Part shown: one piece after another, positions 25,252 through 33,701 of the stretch
Position numbering within the stretch: position 1 is the first letter of the stretch
How the letters are laid out: each line of letters begins with the position of its first letter
Assembly (NCBI GenBank): GCA_945868085.1
Contig: CAMBKF010000006.1
Coordinates: forward strand, 1 to 61,725
Origin: an uncultured Oscillibacter sp.
GTDB taxonomy: Bacteria; Bacillota; Clostridia; Oscillospirales; Oscillospiraceae
Length of the DNA stretch: 61,725 bases
Direction of reading: 5' to 3'
Notes under the pieces: model-generated
Told to the model about the DNA's origin: nothing
What the model saw: the letters and a program-made list of their open reading frames with translations, nothing else
Databases searched by the model: none
Position numbers and translations under genes: made by a program

Positions 25252-25283
25252 GGGCCTTGCCGGCGGGCAAGGCTCGTTTTTTC
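25252..25283 (+). terminator. intrinsic terminator
   Basis: GGCCTTGCC / GGCAAGGCT stem with GTTTTTT behind it. Confidence 0.8.
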
Positions 25284-25309
25284 TGCAAAAAAAATCTGAG
25301 ATGCGGCGA

Positions 25310-25338
25310 TTGACAGGGGGGAGTAAAGATGATATAAA
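25310..25338 (+). promoter_or_regulatory. promoter of the ClC gene
   Basis: TTGACA, 17 bp, TATAAA(AT). Confidence 0.75.
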
Positions 25339-25384
25339 ATAGGGAGAATTTTGGCGGATCTACGGGAAAGGACGGCGGCACACG

Positions 25385-26656
25385 GTGGAAAAATGGAGCA
25401 AATTCATGGCGCATACGGGGATGTACCCGGCGGCCCTGGGAAAGTGGCTGGCGGTGGGGGGGCTCATCGGCGGCATCGGCGGCGTGATCGGATCGCTGTT
25501 CCACATCGGCGTGAACTATGCCACTCAGACCCGGGGCCAGCACCCGTGGATCCTGTATCTGCTGCCGGTGCTGGGCCTGGTCATCGCGGGGCTGTACCGG
25601 GTGACGAAGGTGGAGGGCAAGGATACCAACGCCGTCATTGAATCCGTGCATTTCGGGAAAAATGTGCCGGTGCTGCTGGTGCCGGTGATCTTTATCGCAA
25701 CGGTGCTGACCCACCTGGGCGGCGGCAGCGCCGGCCGGGAGGGCGCGGCCCTGCAGATCGGCGGCGGCATCGGGCACACCACCGGGCGGCTGCTGCACCT
25801 GGGGGAAAAGGACCTGCCCCTGGCGACCCTGTGCGGCATGAGCGCGGTGTTCTCGGCCCTGTTCGGAACGCCCCTGACGGCGACGGTCTTTGCCATGGAG
25901 GTCATCAGCGTGGGGGTATTTTACTACGCGGGGCTGCTTCCGTGTCTGACGGCGGCATTGGTGGGCTATCTGGTGAGCCTGCTCATGGGCGTGCCGCCTA
26001 CGCGATTCACCGTGGCTGCCCCGGGGCTGAGCGCCTGGACCATGGTGCTGGTGATCCTGCTGGCCATCGGCTGCGCGGTGGTGAGCATCCTGTTCTGCCG
26101 GGGCCTGCAGGAAACAGGCCGCCTGGCGGCGAAGCTTCTGCCCAACCCCTTTGTGCGTGCCTTTGTGGGCGGCGTGCTGGTCATCGGGCTGACGCTGCTG
26201 GTGGGAAACGGCGACTACAACGGCGCCGGCATGGAAGTGGTGGAGCGGGCCGTGAGCGGCCAGGTGCGGTCCTGGGCGTGGCTTTTAAAGCTGCTGTTCA
26301 CCGCCGTGACCATCGGGTTCGGCTTCAAGGGCGGCGAGGTGGTGCCGTCATTCTTCGTGGGCGCCTGCTTCGGATGTGTGCTGGGGGGCTTTTTGGGTCT
26401 GCCGGCGGGCTTCGGTGCGGCCATCGGACTGGTGGCGGTATTCTGCGGCGCGGTGAACTGCCCCATTGCGTCGGTGTTTTTGAGCATTGAGCTGTTCGGC
26501 ACCGGGGACCTGCTGTATTTTGCTATGGCCTGCGCCATCAGCTATCTGCTGTCCGGCTACTGCGGCCTGTACAGCAGCCAGACCATTCTCTACTCCAAGC
26601 TGCGGGCCCAGTTCATCAACATCCACACCAATGAAAATGAGGATCGGCACGGATAA
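25385..26656 (+). CDS. ClC-family chloride channel/antiporter
   Basis: A membrane protein of 423 residues (416 if the ATG at 25406, which has GGAG 7 nt upstream, is the start rather than the GTG). The ClC anion-pathway motif GGGSAGREG with the gating glutamate E119 is at about 112-120, followed by FGTPLTATVFAMEV and GEVVPSFFVGACFG, the usual second and third conserved blocks. There are no C-terminal CBS domains, as in short bacterial ClCs. Members are Cl-/H+ antiporters or channels; some relatives export fluoride, but the fluoride-type motif is not seen. Confidence 0.93.
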   Translation: MEKWSKFMAHTGMYPAALGKWLAVGGLIGGIGGVIGSLFHIGVNYATQTRGQHPWILYLLPVLGLVIAGLYRVTKVEGKDTNAVIESVHFGKNVPVLLVPVIFIATVLTHLGGGSAGREGAALQIGGGIGHTTGRLLHLGEKDLPLATLCGMSAVFSALFGTPLTATVFAMEVISVGVFYYAGLLPCLTAALVGYLVSLLMGVPPTRFTVAAPGLSAWTMVLVILLAIGCAVVSILFCRGLQETGRLAAKLLPNPFVRAFVGGVLVIGLTLLVGNGDYNGAGMEVVERAVSGQVRSWAWLLKLLFTAVTIGFGFKGGEVVPSFFVGACFGCVLGGFLGLPAGFGAAIGLVAVFCGAVNCPIASVFLSIELFGTGDLLYFAMACAISYLLSGYCGLYSSQTILYSKLRAQFINIHTNENEDRHG

Positions 26657-26661
26657 AAACA

Positions 26662-26845
26662 ACTGGCGAAAATTCCTGCGGAATTTTCTGCCAAAAGGCT
26701 TGCAGTCTGCTGCGCGCATAATTTTGCCGCTTGCGGCAAAATTCCACACTGGCAGCCTGAGCGGTATTTGTCCCCACGCGCATGTCGCGGTGAAAAATGA
26801 TCCCAATTTTTTGCGCCTGCGGGCGCAAACTCTGCGAGGCTTTTT
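26662..26845 (+). repeat. structured intergenic repeat, copy 1
   Basis: 184 bp, about 80% or more identical to the copy at 27653-27839 and in the same direction. It contains several hairpins: AAAATTCC-TGC-GGAATTTT, TTTTGCCGC-TT-GCGGCAAAA and TTTGCGCC-TGCG-GGCGCAAA. Differences between the copies fall in pairs that keep the last two stems intact. It occupies the gap between the ClC and DUF421 genes and ends in TTTTT. Confidence 0.8.
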
Positions 26846-26904
26846 GGATAAAAAATGATCTCCCCGGTCATACTGAAATTAAGTATGGTTGGGGAGGTAT
26901 TTTT

Positions 26905-27609
26905 ATGGATCTGCTGCGGGTGGCCGTGACGTCGCTGGCGTCCCTGGCGGCTATGTTTCTGCTGACAAAGCTCATGGGCAACAAGCAGGTATCGCAGATG
27001 AATCTGTTTGACTATGTCATCGGCATCACCATCGGCTCCATCGCCGCGGAAATGGCCACGGAGCTGGACAGCCCGGAAAATTCCCTGCTGGCCATGGCGG
27101 TGTACGCCGTGGCGGCAGTGTGCATCTCACTGCTGACCAATAAATCCCTGCGGATCCGGCAGGTGATGACGGGCAAGCCGCTGATCCTTATGGATGGCGG
27201 GGTCCTCTACCGGGAGAACCTGAAAAAAGCCAAGATGGACCTGAGCGAATTCCTCATGTACTGCCGCATCGGGGGCTATTTTGACCTGAGCCAGATCCAG
27301 ACGGCTCTGCTGGAGCACAACGGCACGGTGACCTTCCTGCCGGTGGAGATGCAGCGGCCTGCCACCCCGGCGGACCTATCCATACAGCCGAATCAGACAA
27401 TGCTCCAGACCCCGGTGATCCTGGACGGGGAGGCGCTGCCGGGCAATCTGCAGCGGGTGGGCAAGGACATGACCTGGCTCATGCGGCAGATCCGAAGCCA
27501 GGGCTATCAGACGCCGGAGGAGGTATTCCTGGCCATGGCGGACGGGAACCAGCTGACGGTTTTCCCCATGGAGAGCAAGAAAAAGCCGGCGGACCTGACG
27601 GATAAATAA
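26905..27609 (+). CDS. DUF421 family membrane protein (YetF-like)
   Basis: A 234-residue protein with three N-terminal helices (about 1-80, with LLTKLMGNKQVSQMNLFDYV and IGITIGSIAAEMA typical of the family) and a soluble C-terminal domain containing KPLILMDGGVLYRENLKKAK and LRQ-like DLSEFLMYCRIGGYF. Function of DUF421/YetF proteins is not established; some affect spore or envelope properties. MDLLRVAV is chosen as start with GGGGAGG 7 nt upstream; a longer frame begins inside the repeat. The gene is flanked on both sides by copies of the same structured repeat. Confidence 0.9.
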   Translation: MDLLRVAVTSLASLAAMFLLTKLMGNKQVSQMNLFDYVIGITIGSIAAEMATELDSPENSLLAMAVYAVAAVCISLLTNKSLRIRQVMTGKPLILMDGGVLYRENLKKAKMDLSEFLMYCRIGGYFDLSQIQTALLEHNGTVTFLPVEMQRPATPADLSIQPNQTMLQTPVILDGEALPGNLQRVGKDMTWLMRQIRSQGYQTPEEVFLAMADGNQLTVFPMESKKKPADLTDK

Positions 27610-27619
27610 GAAAACAACT

Positions 27620-27651
27620 TCAAAGCGGAGGCCGGGTGGCCTCCGCTTTTA
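27620..27651 (+). terminator. terminator of the DUF421 gene
   Basis: AAAGCGGAGGCC / GGCCTCCGCTTT with a GGGT loop, followed by TTTTAG. Confidence 0.8.
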
Positions 27652-27652
27652 G

Positions 27653-27839
27653 ACTGGCAGAAAATTCCTGCGGAATTTTCTGCCAAGGGGATTGCAGTCT
27701 GCTGCGCGCATAATTTTTGCGCGGAGCGCAAAAATTCCACACTTGCAGACTGAGAGGTATTTTTCCCCACGCACATGTCGCGGTGAAAAATGATTGGAAT
27801 CTTTCGCGTCTGCGGACGCGAACTCTGCGAGGCTTTTTT
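27653..27839 (+). repeat. structured intergenic repeat, copy 2
   Basis: 187-bp direct copy of the element at 26662-26845. Stems here read TTTTTGCGC-GGA-GCGCAAAAA and TTCGCGTC-TGCG-GACGCGAA, i.e. changed on both sides relative to copy 1. Ends in TTTTTT, 30 bp before the stop of the convergent gene. Confidence 0.8.
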
Positions 27840-27868
27840 AAAAAGTTGGGAGCAGAGGCGGGGACGCC

Positions 27869-28666
27869 TTAGAACAGGCGCTGCTTTTTGGCGATGACCT
27901 GGCCGTCCACCCGGAGGATCTGCTTGCCGCCGGGGGTAAACTCCGTTTCAATGGCGTGGCCGCCCACCCGGGCGCCGATGGTATAGCCGGACTCCACAAC
28001 GCCTTCCTCACGGCCATAGACCTTGCCGTCCACAATGAGCTCCGTGAGGCCGTAGCTGCGGCGGACCTCAATCTCGTGGCTGCCGTAGACGGCGGACAGG
28101 AGAACGCGGTGCTTGCCCTCCGCCGGCTGGCCCAGGGCGGGGGTGTTGGGAACGTCCCCCTGGGAGGCATCGTAAAATTCCGTGTTCATGGGCGGGGGCT
28201 CCGGGGCGTCGGCCTCCTCCATCGCTTCCCGGCTCCGGCGCACGCCGGCGATGAGGATCCACAGGACCAGGCCGTGGAATACAAAGTCCAGAATGTCCGT
28301 CAGAATGTCGGCCACGGACAGCTCAATAACATAATAAAGGAGCATGACGGCGGTGTCCACGGAGAACAGCACCAGGGCGGCGATGAGCCAGCCGCGCTTC
28401 TTTTTGGACAGCAGGCAGCACAGGAGATACACCACCAGTATTACCAGGGCGATGAGAATGCCTATGACCAGGTAAACAGGGTCCCAGGTATAATCATAGA
28501 ACACCCGGGCGTACACCGCTGCCAGGTACGAGACAAAGTTTGAGAACAGAAAATAGGTGTCCGAGCCCAGCAGAGCGAAAATTACATTGACTGCGGACAG
28601 GGCCAGCAGGATCCACAGATCGGCGCGGGCGGTTTTGTAGGCGGCGAGAGGGCTTTTCTTTTTCAT
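27869..28666 (-). CDS. hypothetical four-helix membrane protein with soluble C-terminal domain
   Basis: Not assigned to a family. Of 265 residues, the N-terminal half has four hydrophobic helices (LWILLALSAVNVIFALLG; YLVIGILIALVILVVYLLCC; GWLIAALVLFSVDTAVMLLY; VFHGLVLWILIAGV). A proline-rich linker (DAPEPPPMN) leads to a soluble C-terminal domain of about 85 residues with paired beta-strand-like motifs (SHEIEVRRSYGLTELIVDGKVYG-type and VDGQVIAKKQRLF). It stands alone between a repeat and the BaiN-like gene, on the minus strand. Confidence 0.8.
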   Translation of the reverse strand: MKKKSPLAAYKTARADLWILLALSAVNVIFALLGSDTYFLFSNFVSYLAAVYARVFYDYTWDPVYLVIGILIALVILVVYLLCCLLSKKKRGWLIAALVLFSVDTAVMLLYYVIELSVADILTDILDFVFHGLVLWILIAGVRRSREAMEEADAPEPPPMNTEFYDASQGDVPNTPALGQPAEGKHRVLLSAVYGSHEIEVRRSYGLTELIVDGKVYGREEGVVESGYTIGARVGGHAIETEFTPGGKQILRVDGQVIAKKQRLF

Positions 28667-28699
28667 GTTGTTTCTCCTTGTTTCTATTTATTTTAAAGG

Positions 28700-28740
28700 G
28701 GAGACGGGGGGACGGATCGCCACACCAGTGACGGGGGGTA
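28700..28740. repeat. partial dispersed repeat
   Basis: GGACGGATCGCCACACCAGTGA resembles the GGATTGCCAC-CCAGTGAC repeat seen near 22000 but lacks the second arm. Confidence 0.35.
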
Positions 28741-28775
28741 TTACAGGGGTACGGCACTTTGCCGGGCAGACGGGA

Positions 28776-29972
28776 TCAGAGGAGCTTTCCGGCCAGGCGG
28801 CCGCTGGACCAGGCCCACTGGAGGTTATAGCCGCCGCAGTCGCCGTCTACATCCAGCAGCTCGCCGCAGGCGTAAAGGCCCGGCACCAGGCGGCTCTGCA
28901 TGGTGCGGGGGTCAAATTCCGAGGTGTCCAGCCCGCCGGCGGTGACCTGGGCCTGATCGAAGCCGCAGGTGCCGGTGATGGGCAGGGCAAAACGGGTGGC
29001 CTGCCTTGCTATGCGCCGCAGGTCATCCCGGGTGAGCCCGGCCGCCCGCTGATTGGTAAAACCGGCGGATTTGCAGATCATCTGCCCCAGGCGGGTGTGG
29101 CAGGAGCCGGTAAGGAGGGTGGAAGCCTCGTGGGCGGCCATGGCCGCCTGCCGCTGGCAGAGCCAGTGGAGCACCTCCGCCTCCTCCCAGTCGGGGAAAA
29201 AATTGAGCAGGCAGGTGAGATCGCTTCCACCGGCGGAAACGCTGCGGGAGAGGTCGAAAATGGCCGGGCCGCTGACGCCGTATTCGGTGAAAAGCACCTC
29301 GCCGCTATTGCGGGCCAGCACCTGGCCGCCCCGGCAGATGGAAATGCCGCACTGGGCCTTCACGCCCTTCAGAGCCCGGGGGTAGGTGGGATCGGTTTTC
29401 AGCTGCACTAGAGAGGGATAGAGAGCCGTGCGGTGGTGGCCCAGGCTCTTGGCCAGGCGATACCCATCCATGACGCCCCCCACCTTACTGCCGGCGGCAC
29501 CGCCGGCGGCCAGGATAAGGCGCTGGGCGGAATAGGTATCCGTCTCTGTTTTTACGGAAAAGCCCTCCGTCGTTTTCCGGACGGCCGTGACCGTCTGGCC
29601 GGTTTGCAGGTCAATCTCCGGGCAATCCAGGGCATAGCGCAGAACGTCCAGCACGCTGCCGGCCATGTTGCTCATGGGATAGATCCGGCCGCTGGCCTCC
29701 GACACGGTCAAAAGGCCCAGGGAGGCAAAATACTGCAGCGTGGCGCCTACGTCAAACTGTGACAGGGCAAAATCACAGAAGCTGGCCCCGCCGTGGTAGT
29801 GCGCGGGGGATGCGTTATAATTGCTGAGATTGCAGCGGCCGTTACCGGTGGCCAGCAGCTTGCGCCCAACGCGGCTCTGCCGCTCCAGCAGCAGGACGCG
29901 GTGGCCGTCTTCGGCCGCCGTCAGGGCCGCCAGCATCCCGGCGGCACCGCCGCCGATGACACATACATTCAT
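28776..29972 (-). CDS. NAD(P)/FAD-dependent oxidoreductase, HI0933/BaiN-like
   Basis: A 398-residue flavoprotein. The FAD-binding motif VIGGGAAGMLAALTAAE is at the N-terminus (6-22), followed by LLERQSRVGRKLLATGNGRCN, the hallmark of the HI0933/YhiN group, and ends with the second FAD contact GDCGGYNLQWAWSSGR. BaiN of this family acts in bile-acid 7-dehydroxylation, but most members have unknown substrates, so no bile role should be assumed. The ATG overlaps the ruvX stop by 4 bp (ATGA), indicating translational coupling; the longer upstream frame is in a different gene. Confidence 0.9.
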   Translation of the reverse strand: MNVCVIGGGAAGMLAALTAAEDGHRVLLLERQSRVGRKLLATGNGRCNLSNYNASPAHYHGGASFCDFALSQFDVGATLQYFASLGLLTVSEASGRIYPMSNMAGSVLDVLRYALDCPEIDLQTGQTVTAVRKTTEGFSVKTETDTYSAQRLILAAGGAAGSKVGGVMDGYRLAKSLGHHRTALYPSLVQLKTDPTYPRALKGVKAQCGISICRGGQVLARNSGEVLFTEYGVSGPAIFDLSRSVSAGGSDLTCLLNFFPDWEEAEVLHWLCQRQAAMAAHEASTLLTGSCHTRLGQMICKSAGFTNQRAAGLTRDDLRRIARQATRFALPITGTCGFDQAQVTAGGLDTSEFDPRTMQSRLVPGLYACGELLDVDGDCGGYNLQWAWSSGRLAGKLL

Positions 29973-30394
29973 GACTCCGCCTCCAGTCGCCGCCGGGTGA
30001 GGTAGCCCTCCAGCATGAGGCTGGCCGCCACCGCGTCCACGATCTTCTTGCGCTGCTTGCCGTTTTTGCCGCCGGCGAACAGGATGGCGTGGGCCTCCAC
30101 GGTGCTGCGGCGCTCGTCCCACAGCACCAGGGGCAGGCCTGTGGCCTCCTTGAGGATCTCCCCCAGGGCGGCGCACTTTTCCGCCCGGGGACCCAGGGTG
30201 CCGTCCATATTCTTGGGGTAGCCCAGCACCAGACGCTCCACCCCATGCTCGGCGATGAGGGCCCGGATCTGCGCCACCACCTCCTCCTGGCGGCGGGTGT
30301 TGATGACCGTGGTGAACCCGGCCAGGGTCTCCAGGCGGTCGGAGATGGCGATGCCGGTGTGGGCGTCGCCATAGTCAATGGCCATAATTTTCAT
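29969..30394 (-). CDS. ruvX: Holliday junction resolvase RuvX/YqgF
   Basis: A 141-residue RNase H-fold protein. The first catalytic aspartate is D7 in MKIMAIDYGDAHTGIAISD, the LVLGYPKNMDGTLGPRAE segment is the family's conserved loop, and LWDERRSTVEAHAIL carries further active-site residues. It is thought to resolve Holliday junctions or process pre-16S rRNA 5' ends. Co-transcribed with the BaiN-like gene. Its usual neighbours (alaS, DUF965, DUF1292) are not here. Confidence 0.94.
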   Translation of the reverse strand: MKIMAIDYGDAHTGIAISDRLETLAGFTTVINTRRQEEVVAQIRALIAEHGVERLVLGYPKNMDGTLGPRAEKCAALGEILKEATGLPLVLWDERRSTVEAHAILFAGGKNGKQRKKIVDAVAASLMLEGYLTRRRLEAES

Positions 30395-30437
30395 GGATCG
30401 ATCCTTTCAAAAGCCGCTGCGCGGCCGCTTTTTTGCT

Positions 30438-30467
30438 ATCATACCACCCATGAGGGGGTCATGGCAA
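30438..30467 (-). promoter_or_regulatory. promoter of ruvX
   Basis: Minus strand TTGCCA, 18 bp, TATGAT; a GCGGCCGC/GCAGCGGC hairpin lies in the leader. Confidence 0.6.
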
Positions 30468-30519
30468 CAATTCCGAGGATTTTTCCGCAAAAAAATGCGG
30501 AATTTTTGCAAAAAACAGG

Positions 30520-30548
30520 TTGACCGCATGGAAAAAGAGTGATAGAAT
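30520..30548 (+). promoter_or_regulatory. promoter of rpmG-secE-nusG
   Basis: TTGACC, 17 bp, TAGAAT, with a leader of about 130 nt. A hairpin TTTTTCCGCA/TGCGGAATTTTT lies just upstream (30477-30508). Confidence 0.75.
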
Positions 30549-30686
30549 AAACATTACCTGTGAGTAGGGCTTTTCTTTTTGCGCGCTTTTCGCTTCGGCG
30601 CGGGAGAGAGGGGCCCGCAGAGCAGGGAGGCAAACGGCTGATCCCGGTCCGCCGGGCAGCCCAATCTAATAAGGAGGTGCCGTTAG

Positions 30687-30836
30687 ATGCGCGTGAAGAT
30701 TACTTTGAGATGCAACGAGTGCAAGCAGAGAAACTACAACACGATGAAGAACAAGAAGAACAGTCCTGATCGTCTCGAGATGAACAAGTATTGCCCCTTC
30801 TGCAGAAAGCATACGGTTCACACCGAAACCAAGTGA
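30687..30836 (+). CDS. rpmG: 50S ribosomal protein L33
   Basis: A 49-residue basic protein starting [17 protein letters not shown] and containing CNEC and CPFC, the two zinc-ligand pairs of the zinc-binding (C+) form of bL33. AAGGAGGTG precedes the ATG. It is the normal first gene of the rpmG-secE-nusG arrangement in Firmicutes. Confidence 0.95.
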   Translation: MRVKITLRCNECKQRNYNTMKNKKNSPDRLEMNKYCPFCRKHTVHTETK

Positions 30837-30863
30837 TTGGATGAAAAGAAAGGTTGTGTAACG

Positions 30864-31079
30864 ATGGCAGAGGTTAACAAGGCGAAGAAAGATCGCGGCA
30901 AGTGGTTCCGCGAGATGAGAAGCGAACTGAAAAAGGTCGTTTGGCCCGATGGCAAGACGACGGCGAAGAACACCGGCACGGTGATCCTGTGCTCTCTGGG
31001 CGTGGGCGTGTTCATTTGGGTGTTTGACGCAGTGGCCGTTCTGGCCGTAAATACCCTGGTCGGCCTGTTCGCAGCTTAA
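30864..31079 (+). CDS. secE: preprotein translocase subunit SecE
   Basis: A 71-residue, single-helix subunit of the SecYEG channel. The amphipathic WFREMRSELKKVVWPDGKTT segment is the conserved SecE hallmark, followed by one membrane helix (GTVILCSLGVGVFIWVFDAV). Start at MAEVNK, with GAAAGG upstream. Lies between rpmG and nusG as usual. Confidence 0.95.
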   Translation: MAEVNKAKKDRGKWFREMRSELKKVVWPDGKTTAKNTGTVILCSLGVGVFIWVFDAVAVLAVNTLVGLFAA

Positions 31080-31089
31080 GGAGCGGAGC

Positions 31090-31614
31090 ATGGCTGATAA
31101 CGCAAAGTGGTATGTACTCCACACCTATTCCGGCTATGAAAATGCGGTGAAGGCCGCCATCGAAAAGTCTGTGGCCAACCGCGGCCTGGAGGATATGATC
31201 CACAAGATGGAGATCCCCATGGAGACCGTGACCGAAGTCACCGAGTCCGGCGTCATGAAGGAAGTGGAGCGGAAGGTATTTCCCGGTTATGTGCTCATTA
31301 AAATGGTGCTGACCGATGATACCTGGCATCTGGTCCGCAATATCCGCGGCGTCACCGGTTTCGTGGGCGAGGCCAACAAGGCCATCCCTCTGACGGAGGA
31401 AGAAGTGGCCGCATTGGGCGTGGAAAAGCACGAGATCGTGGTGCTGTACCATGTGGGCGACACCGTGAAGATCACGGAGGGGCCCCTGGCCAGCTTCACG
31501 GGCACCGTGGAGGAGATCGAACCCGAGAAGAACAAGGTCCGGGTGGTGGTTTCCATGTTCGGCAGAGAGACCCCGGTGGAGCTGGAGCTCGACCAGGTGG
31601 AGGTCCTGCCCTGA
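31090..31614 (+). CDS. nusG: transcription termination/antitermination factor NusG
   Basis: A 174-residue protein with the NGN domain ([20 protein letters not shown] at the N-terminus, FPGYVLIKM in the middle, [18 protein letters not shown]) and a C-terminal KOW motif ([20 protein letters not shown]). It binds RNA polymerase and promotes pausing, elongation and coupling. It is 10 bp behind secE. Confidence 0.96.
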   Translation: MADNAKWYVLHTYSGYENAVKAAIEKSVANRGLEDMIHKMEIPMETVTEVTESGVMKEVERKVFPGYVLIKMVLTDDTWHLVRNIRGVTGFVGEANKAIPLTEEEVAALGVEKHEIVVLYHVGDTVKITEGPLASFTGTVEEIEPEKNKVRVVVSMFGRETPVELELDQVEVLP

Positions 31615-31735
31615 GGCGCAGCAGACTCTGCGCGCAGGCCGGAGCATGACCACTCCGGCGCAAGTGGGAGAGACGCATGGGCGTCTCGCCAAGAGCGAGG
31701 GCGGCATTAGGCCCGTCGCTACCACATTATGAAAA
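31615..31735 (+). promoter_or_regulatory. structured nusG-rplK intergenic leader
   Basis: Contains CGGAG-CATGACCA-CTCCG, GAGACGC-ATG-GGCGTCTC and the conserved-looking frame AAGTGGGAG...ACCACAT seen before rplK in Firmicutes. It has no T run, so it is more likely a leader or processing region, perhaps an L11/L1 binding site, than a terminator. Confidence 0.4.
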
Positions 31736-31749
31736 AGGAGGTGCCTGTT

Positions 31750-32175
31750 ATGGCACAGAAAGTCGTTGGTTATGTAAAACTGCAGATTCCTGCAGGTAAA
31801 GCAACTCCCGCACCCCCCGTTGGCCCCGCTCTGGGTCAGCACGGCGTGAACATCGCCGCTTTCACCAAGGAGTTCAATGAGCGGACGAAGAACGATATGG
31901 GTCTCATCATCCCCGTGGTCATCACGGTGTATGCCGACCGTTCCTTCTCCTTCATTACCAAGACTCCCCCCGCAGCCGTCCTCATCAAGAAGGAGTGCAA
32001 CATTGAGTCCGGTTCCGGCGTTCCCAACAAGGAGAAGGTCGCTACCATTTCCAAGGCCTCCATTCAGAAGATCGCTGAGCTGAAGATGCGTGATCTGAAC
32101 GCTGCTTCCCTGGAAGCCGCTATGAGCATGATCGCTGGTACCGCACGCTCCATGGGCGTTGTCGTCGGTGAATAA
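31750..32175 (+). CDS. rplK: 50S ribosomal protein L11
   Basis: The 141-residue uL11. It has the expected N-terminal domain ([32 protein letters not shown]) and the rRNA-binding C-terminal domain ([10 protein letters not shown]). Start at MAQKVVGY behind AAGGAGGTG; a short upstream extension MKKEVPV overlaps that ribosome-binding site and is rejected. Confidence 0.97.
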   Translation: MAQKVVGYVKLQIPAGKATPAPPVGPALGQHGVNIAAFTKEFNERTKNDMGLIIPVVITVYADRSFSFITKTPPAAVLIKKECNIESGSGVPNKEKVATISKASIQKIAELKMRDLNAASLEAAMSMIAGTARSMGVVVGE

Positions 32176-32189
32176 GGAGGGTGTAAGGT

Positions 32190-32882
32190 ATGTTTAGAGG
32201 TAAGAAATATCAGGAGAGCGCCAAGCAGATCGATAAGGCTGCTCTGTATGATCCCAAGGAAGGTCTGGAGCTCATCTGCAAGACCGCTTCCGCCAAGTTT
32301 GATGAGACCGTCGAGCTGCATGTGAAGCTGGGCGTGGACTCCCGTCATGCTGACCAGCAGGTCCGCGGCGCCATCGTGCTGCCCAACGGCACCGGTAAGT
32401 CCGTGCGCGTGCTGGTGTTCGCCAAGGGCGACAAGGCCGAGGCTGCCAAGGCCGCCGGCGCCGACTATGTGGGCGACATGGATCTGGTGGAAAAGATCCA
32501 GAAGGAAAACTGGTTTGACTTTGACGTGGTGGTCGCTACTCCCGACATGATGGGTGTGGTGGGCCGTCTGGGTAAGGTCCTGGGCCCCAAGGGCCTGATG
32601 CCCTCTCCCAAGTCCGGCACCGTGACCCCCGACGCCGCCAAGGCCGTCACCGAGGCGAAAGCCGGTAAGGTGGAGTATCGTCTGGACAAGACCAACATCA
32701 TCCACTGCCCCATCGGCAAGGTCTCCTTCGGCGCGGACAAGCTGTTTGAGAACTACAGCGCTCTCATCGGCGCCATCATCAAGGCTAAGCCCGCCGCTGC
32801 CAAGGGCCAGTATATCAAGTCCTGCGTGGCCGCGTCCACCATGGGCCCCGGCGTGAAGATGAACGCCAACAAGCAGCTGTAA
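32190..32882 (+). CDS. rplA: 50S ribosomal protein L1
   Basis: The 230-residue uL1. The [20 protein letters not shown] segment, the [20 protein letters not shown] block and [19 protein letters not shown] (the L1 signature) are all present. Lies 14 bp behind rplK with AAGGAGGG as SD. In the family, L1 also represses its own operon by binding the mRNA. Confidence 0.97.
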   Translation: MFRGKKYQESAKQIDKAALYDPKEGLELICKTASAKFDETVELHVKLGVDSRHADQQVRGAIVLPNGTGKSVRVLVFAKGDKAEAAKAAGADYVGDMDLVEKIQKENWFDFDVVVATPDMMGVVGRLGKVLGPKGLMPSPKSGTVTPDAAKAVTEAKAGKVEYRLDKTNIIHCPIGKVSFGADKLFENYSALIGAIIKAKPAAAKGQYIKSCVAASTMGPGVKMNANKQL

Positions 32883-32909
32883 TTTCCGCAGCACAAGGAT
32901 ATTTAAGGC

Positions 32910-32938
32910 TTGACAATCGCGCAGGCTTTAGATACAAT
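32910..32938 (+). promoter_or_regulatory. promoter of rplJ-rplL
   Basis: TTGACA, 17 bp, TACAAT: a near-consensus separate promoter for the L10-L12 unit. Confidence 0.85.
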
Positions 32939-32944
32939 ATATGA

Positions 32945-33060
32945 TGCGTTCCAAAGACAGCAGGTGGACTTGTCCGTAAGTCCTGCCGAGGATGGCAAAT
33001 CGATTCTGATTGCTTTACCCCGTCCTTGTGTCTTTTGGCACAGGGACGGGTTTCCTTTTT
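32945..33060 (+). promoter_or_regulatory. ribosomal protein L10 leader with attenuator
   Basis: The sequence CCAAAGACAGCAGGTG...AAGTCCTGCCGAGG is the characteristic L10-leader core (kink-turn region bound by L10 or L10(L12)4). It is followed by a terminator hairpin CCCGTCC-TTGTG...CACAG-GGACGGG with TTTCCTTTTTT. Excess L10 complex is expected to favour termination and so reduce rplJ-rplL expression. Confidence 0.85.
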
Positions 33061-33099
33061 TGAACGCACCGACAATTCTCATGGAGGTGAAATCAAAGA

Positions 33100-33624
33100 A
33101 TGCCCAACGCAAAAGTTCTGTCTGAAAAGCAGGCAATCGTAGCCGCTCTCACCGAGAAGATCCAGAATTCCGGCGCCGGTGTCATCGTGGACTACAAGGG
33201 CATCACCGTGGCAGAGGATACCGCTCTGCGCGCTGAGTGCCGCAAAAACGATGTGGAGTATTCCGTCATCAAGAACACCCTGCTGCGCTTTGCATTCAAC
33301 AACTGCGGTCTGAACGAACTGGACGACCAGCTCAACGGCACCACTTCTCTGGCTATCGCCGCTGACCCCGTCGCTCCCGCCCGCGTGATCGCTGAGTTTG
33401 CAAAGAAGCTCAATGGCCGGTTCGAGATCAAGGGCGGCTTCCTGGAAGGCAAAGTTGTCCCCATGGAGACCGTGAATGCTCTGGCATCCATCCCCGCACT
33501 GCCCGTGCTGCAGGCTCAGGTCCTGGGTACCATGCTGGCCCCCATTTCCGGCCTGGCTTGCGTGCTGAAGCAGATCGCCGAGAAGCAGGGCGCTCCTGCC
33601 GAGGCTGCTGAAGCCGCTGAGTAA
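33100..33624 (+). CDS. rplJ: 50S ribosomal protein L10
   Basis: A 174-residue uL10, base of the L7/L12 stalk. N-terminal rRNA-binding part (LSEKQAIVAALTEKIQNSGA, GVIVDYKGITV) and LRAECRKNDVEYSVIKNTLL are typical; the C-terminal helix that binds L12 dimers ends in an Ala/Glu-rich tail. Autoregulated through the leader upstream. SD GGAGGTG. Confidence 0.97.
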   Translation: MPNAKVLSEKQAIVAALTEKIQNSGAGVIVDYKGITVAEDTALRAECRKNDVEYSVIKNTLLRFAFNNCGLNELDDQLNGTTSLAIAADPVAPARVIAEFAKKLNGRFEIKGGFLEGKVVPMETVNALASIPALPVLQAQVLGTMLAPISGLACVLKQIAEKQGAPAEAAEAAE

Positions 33625-33701
33625 TCAGCAATTCCCCCACTGGGGCGCAGGGCGTCCCGCCATTCTCTCAAAAATAATCTTACAATTAGGAGGCTAATAC
33701 A

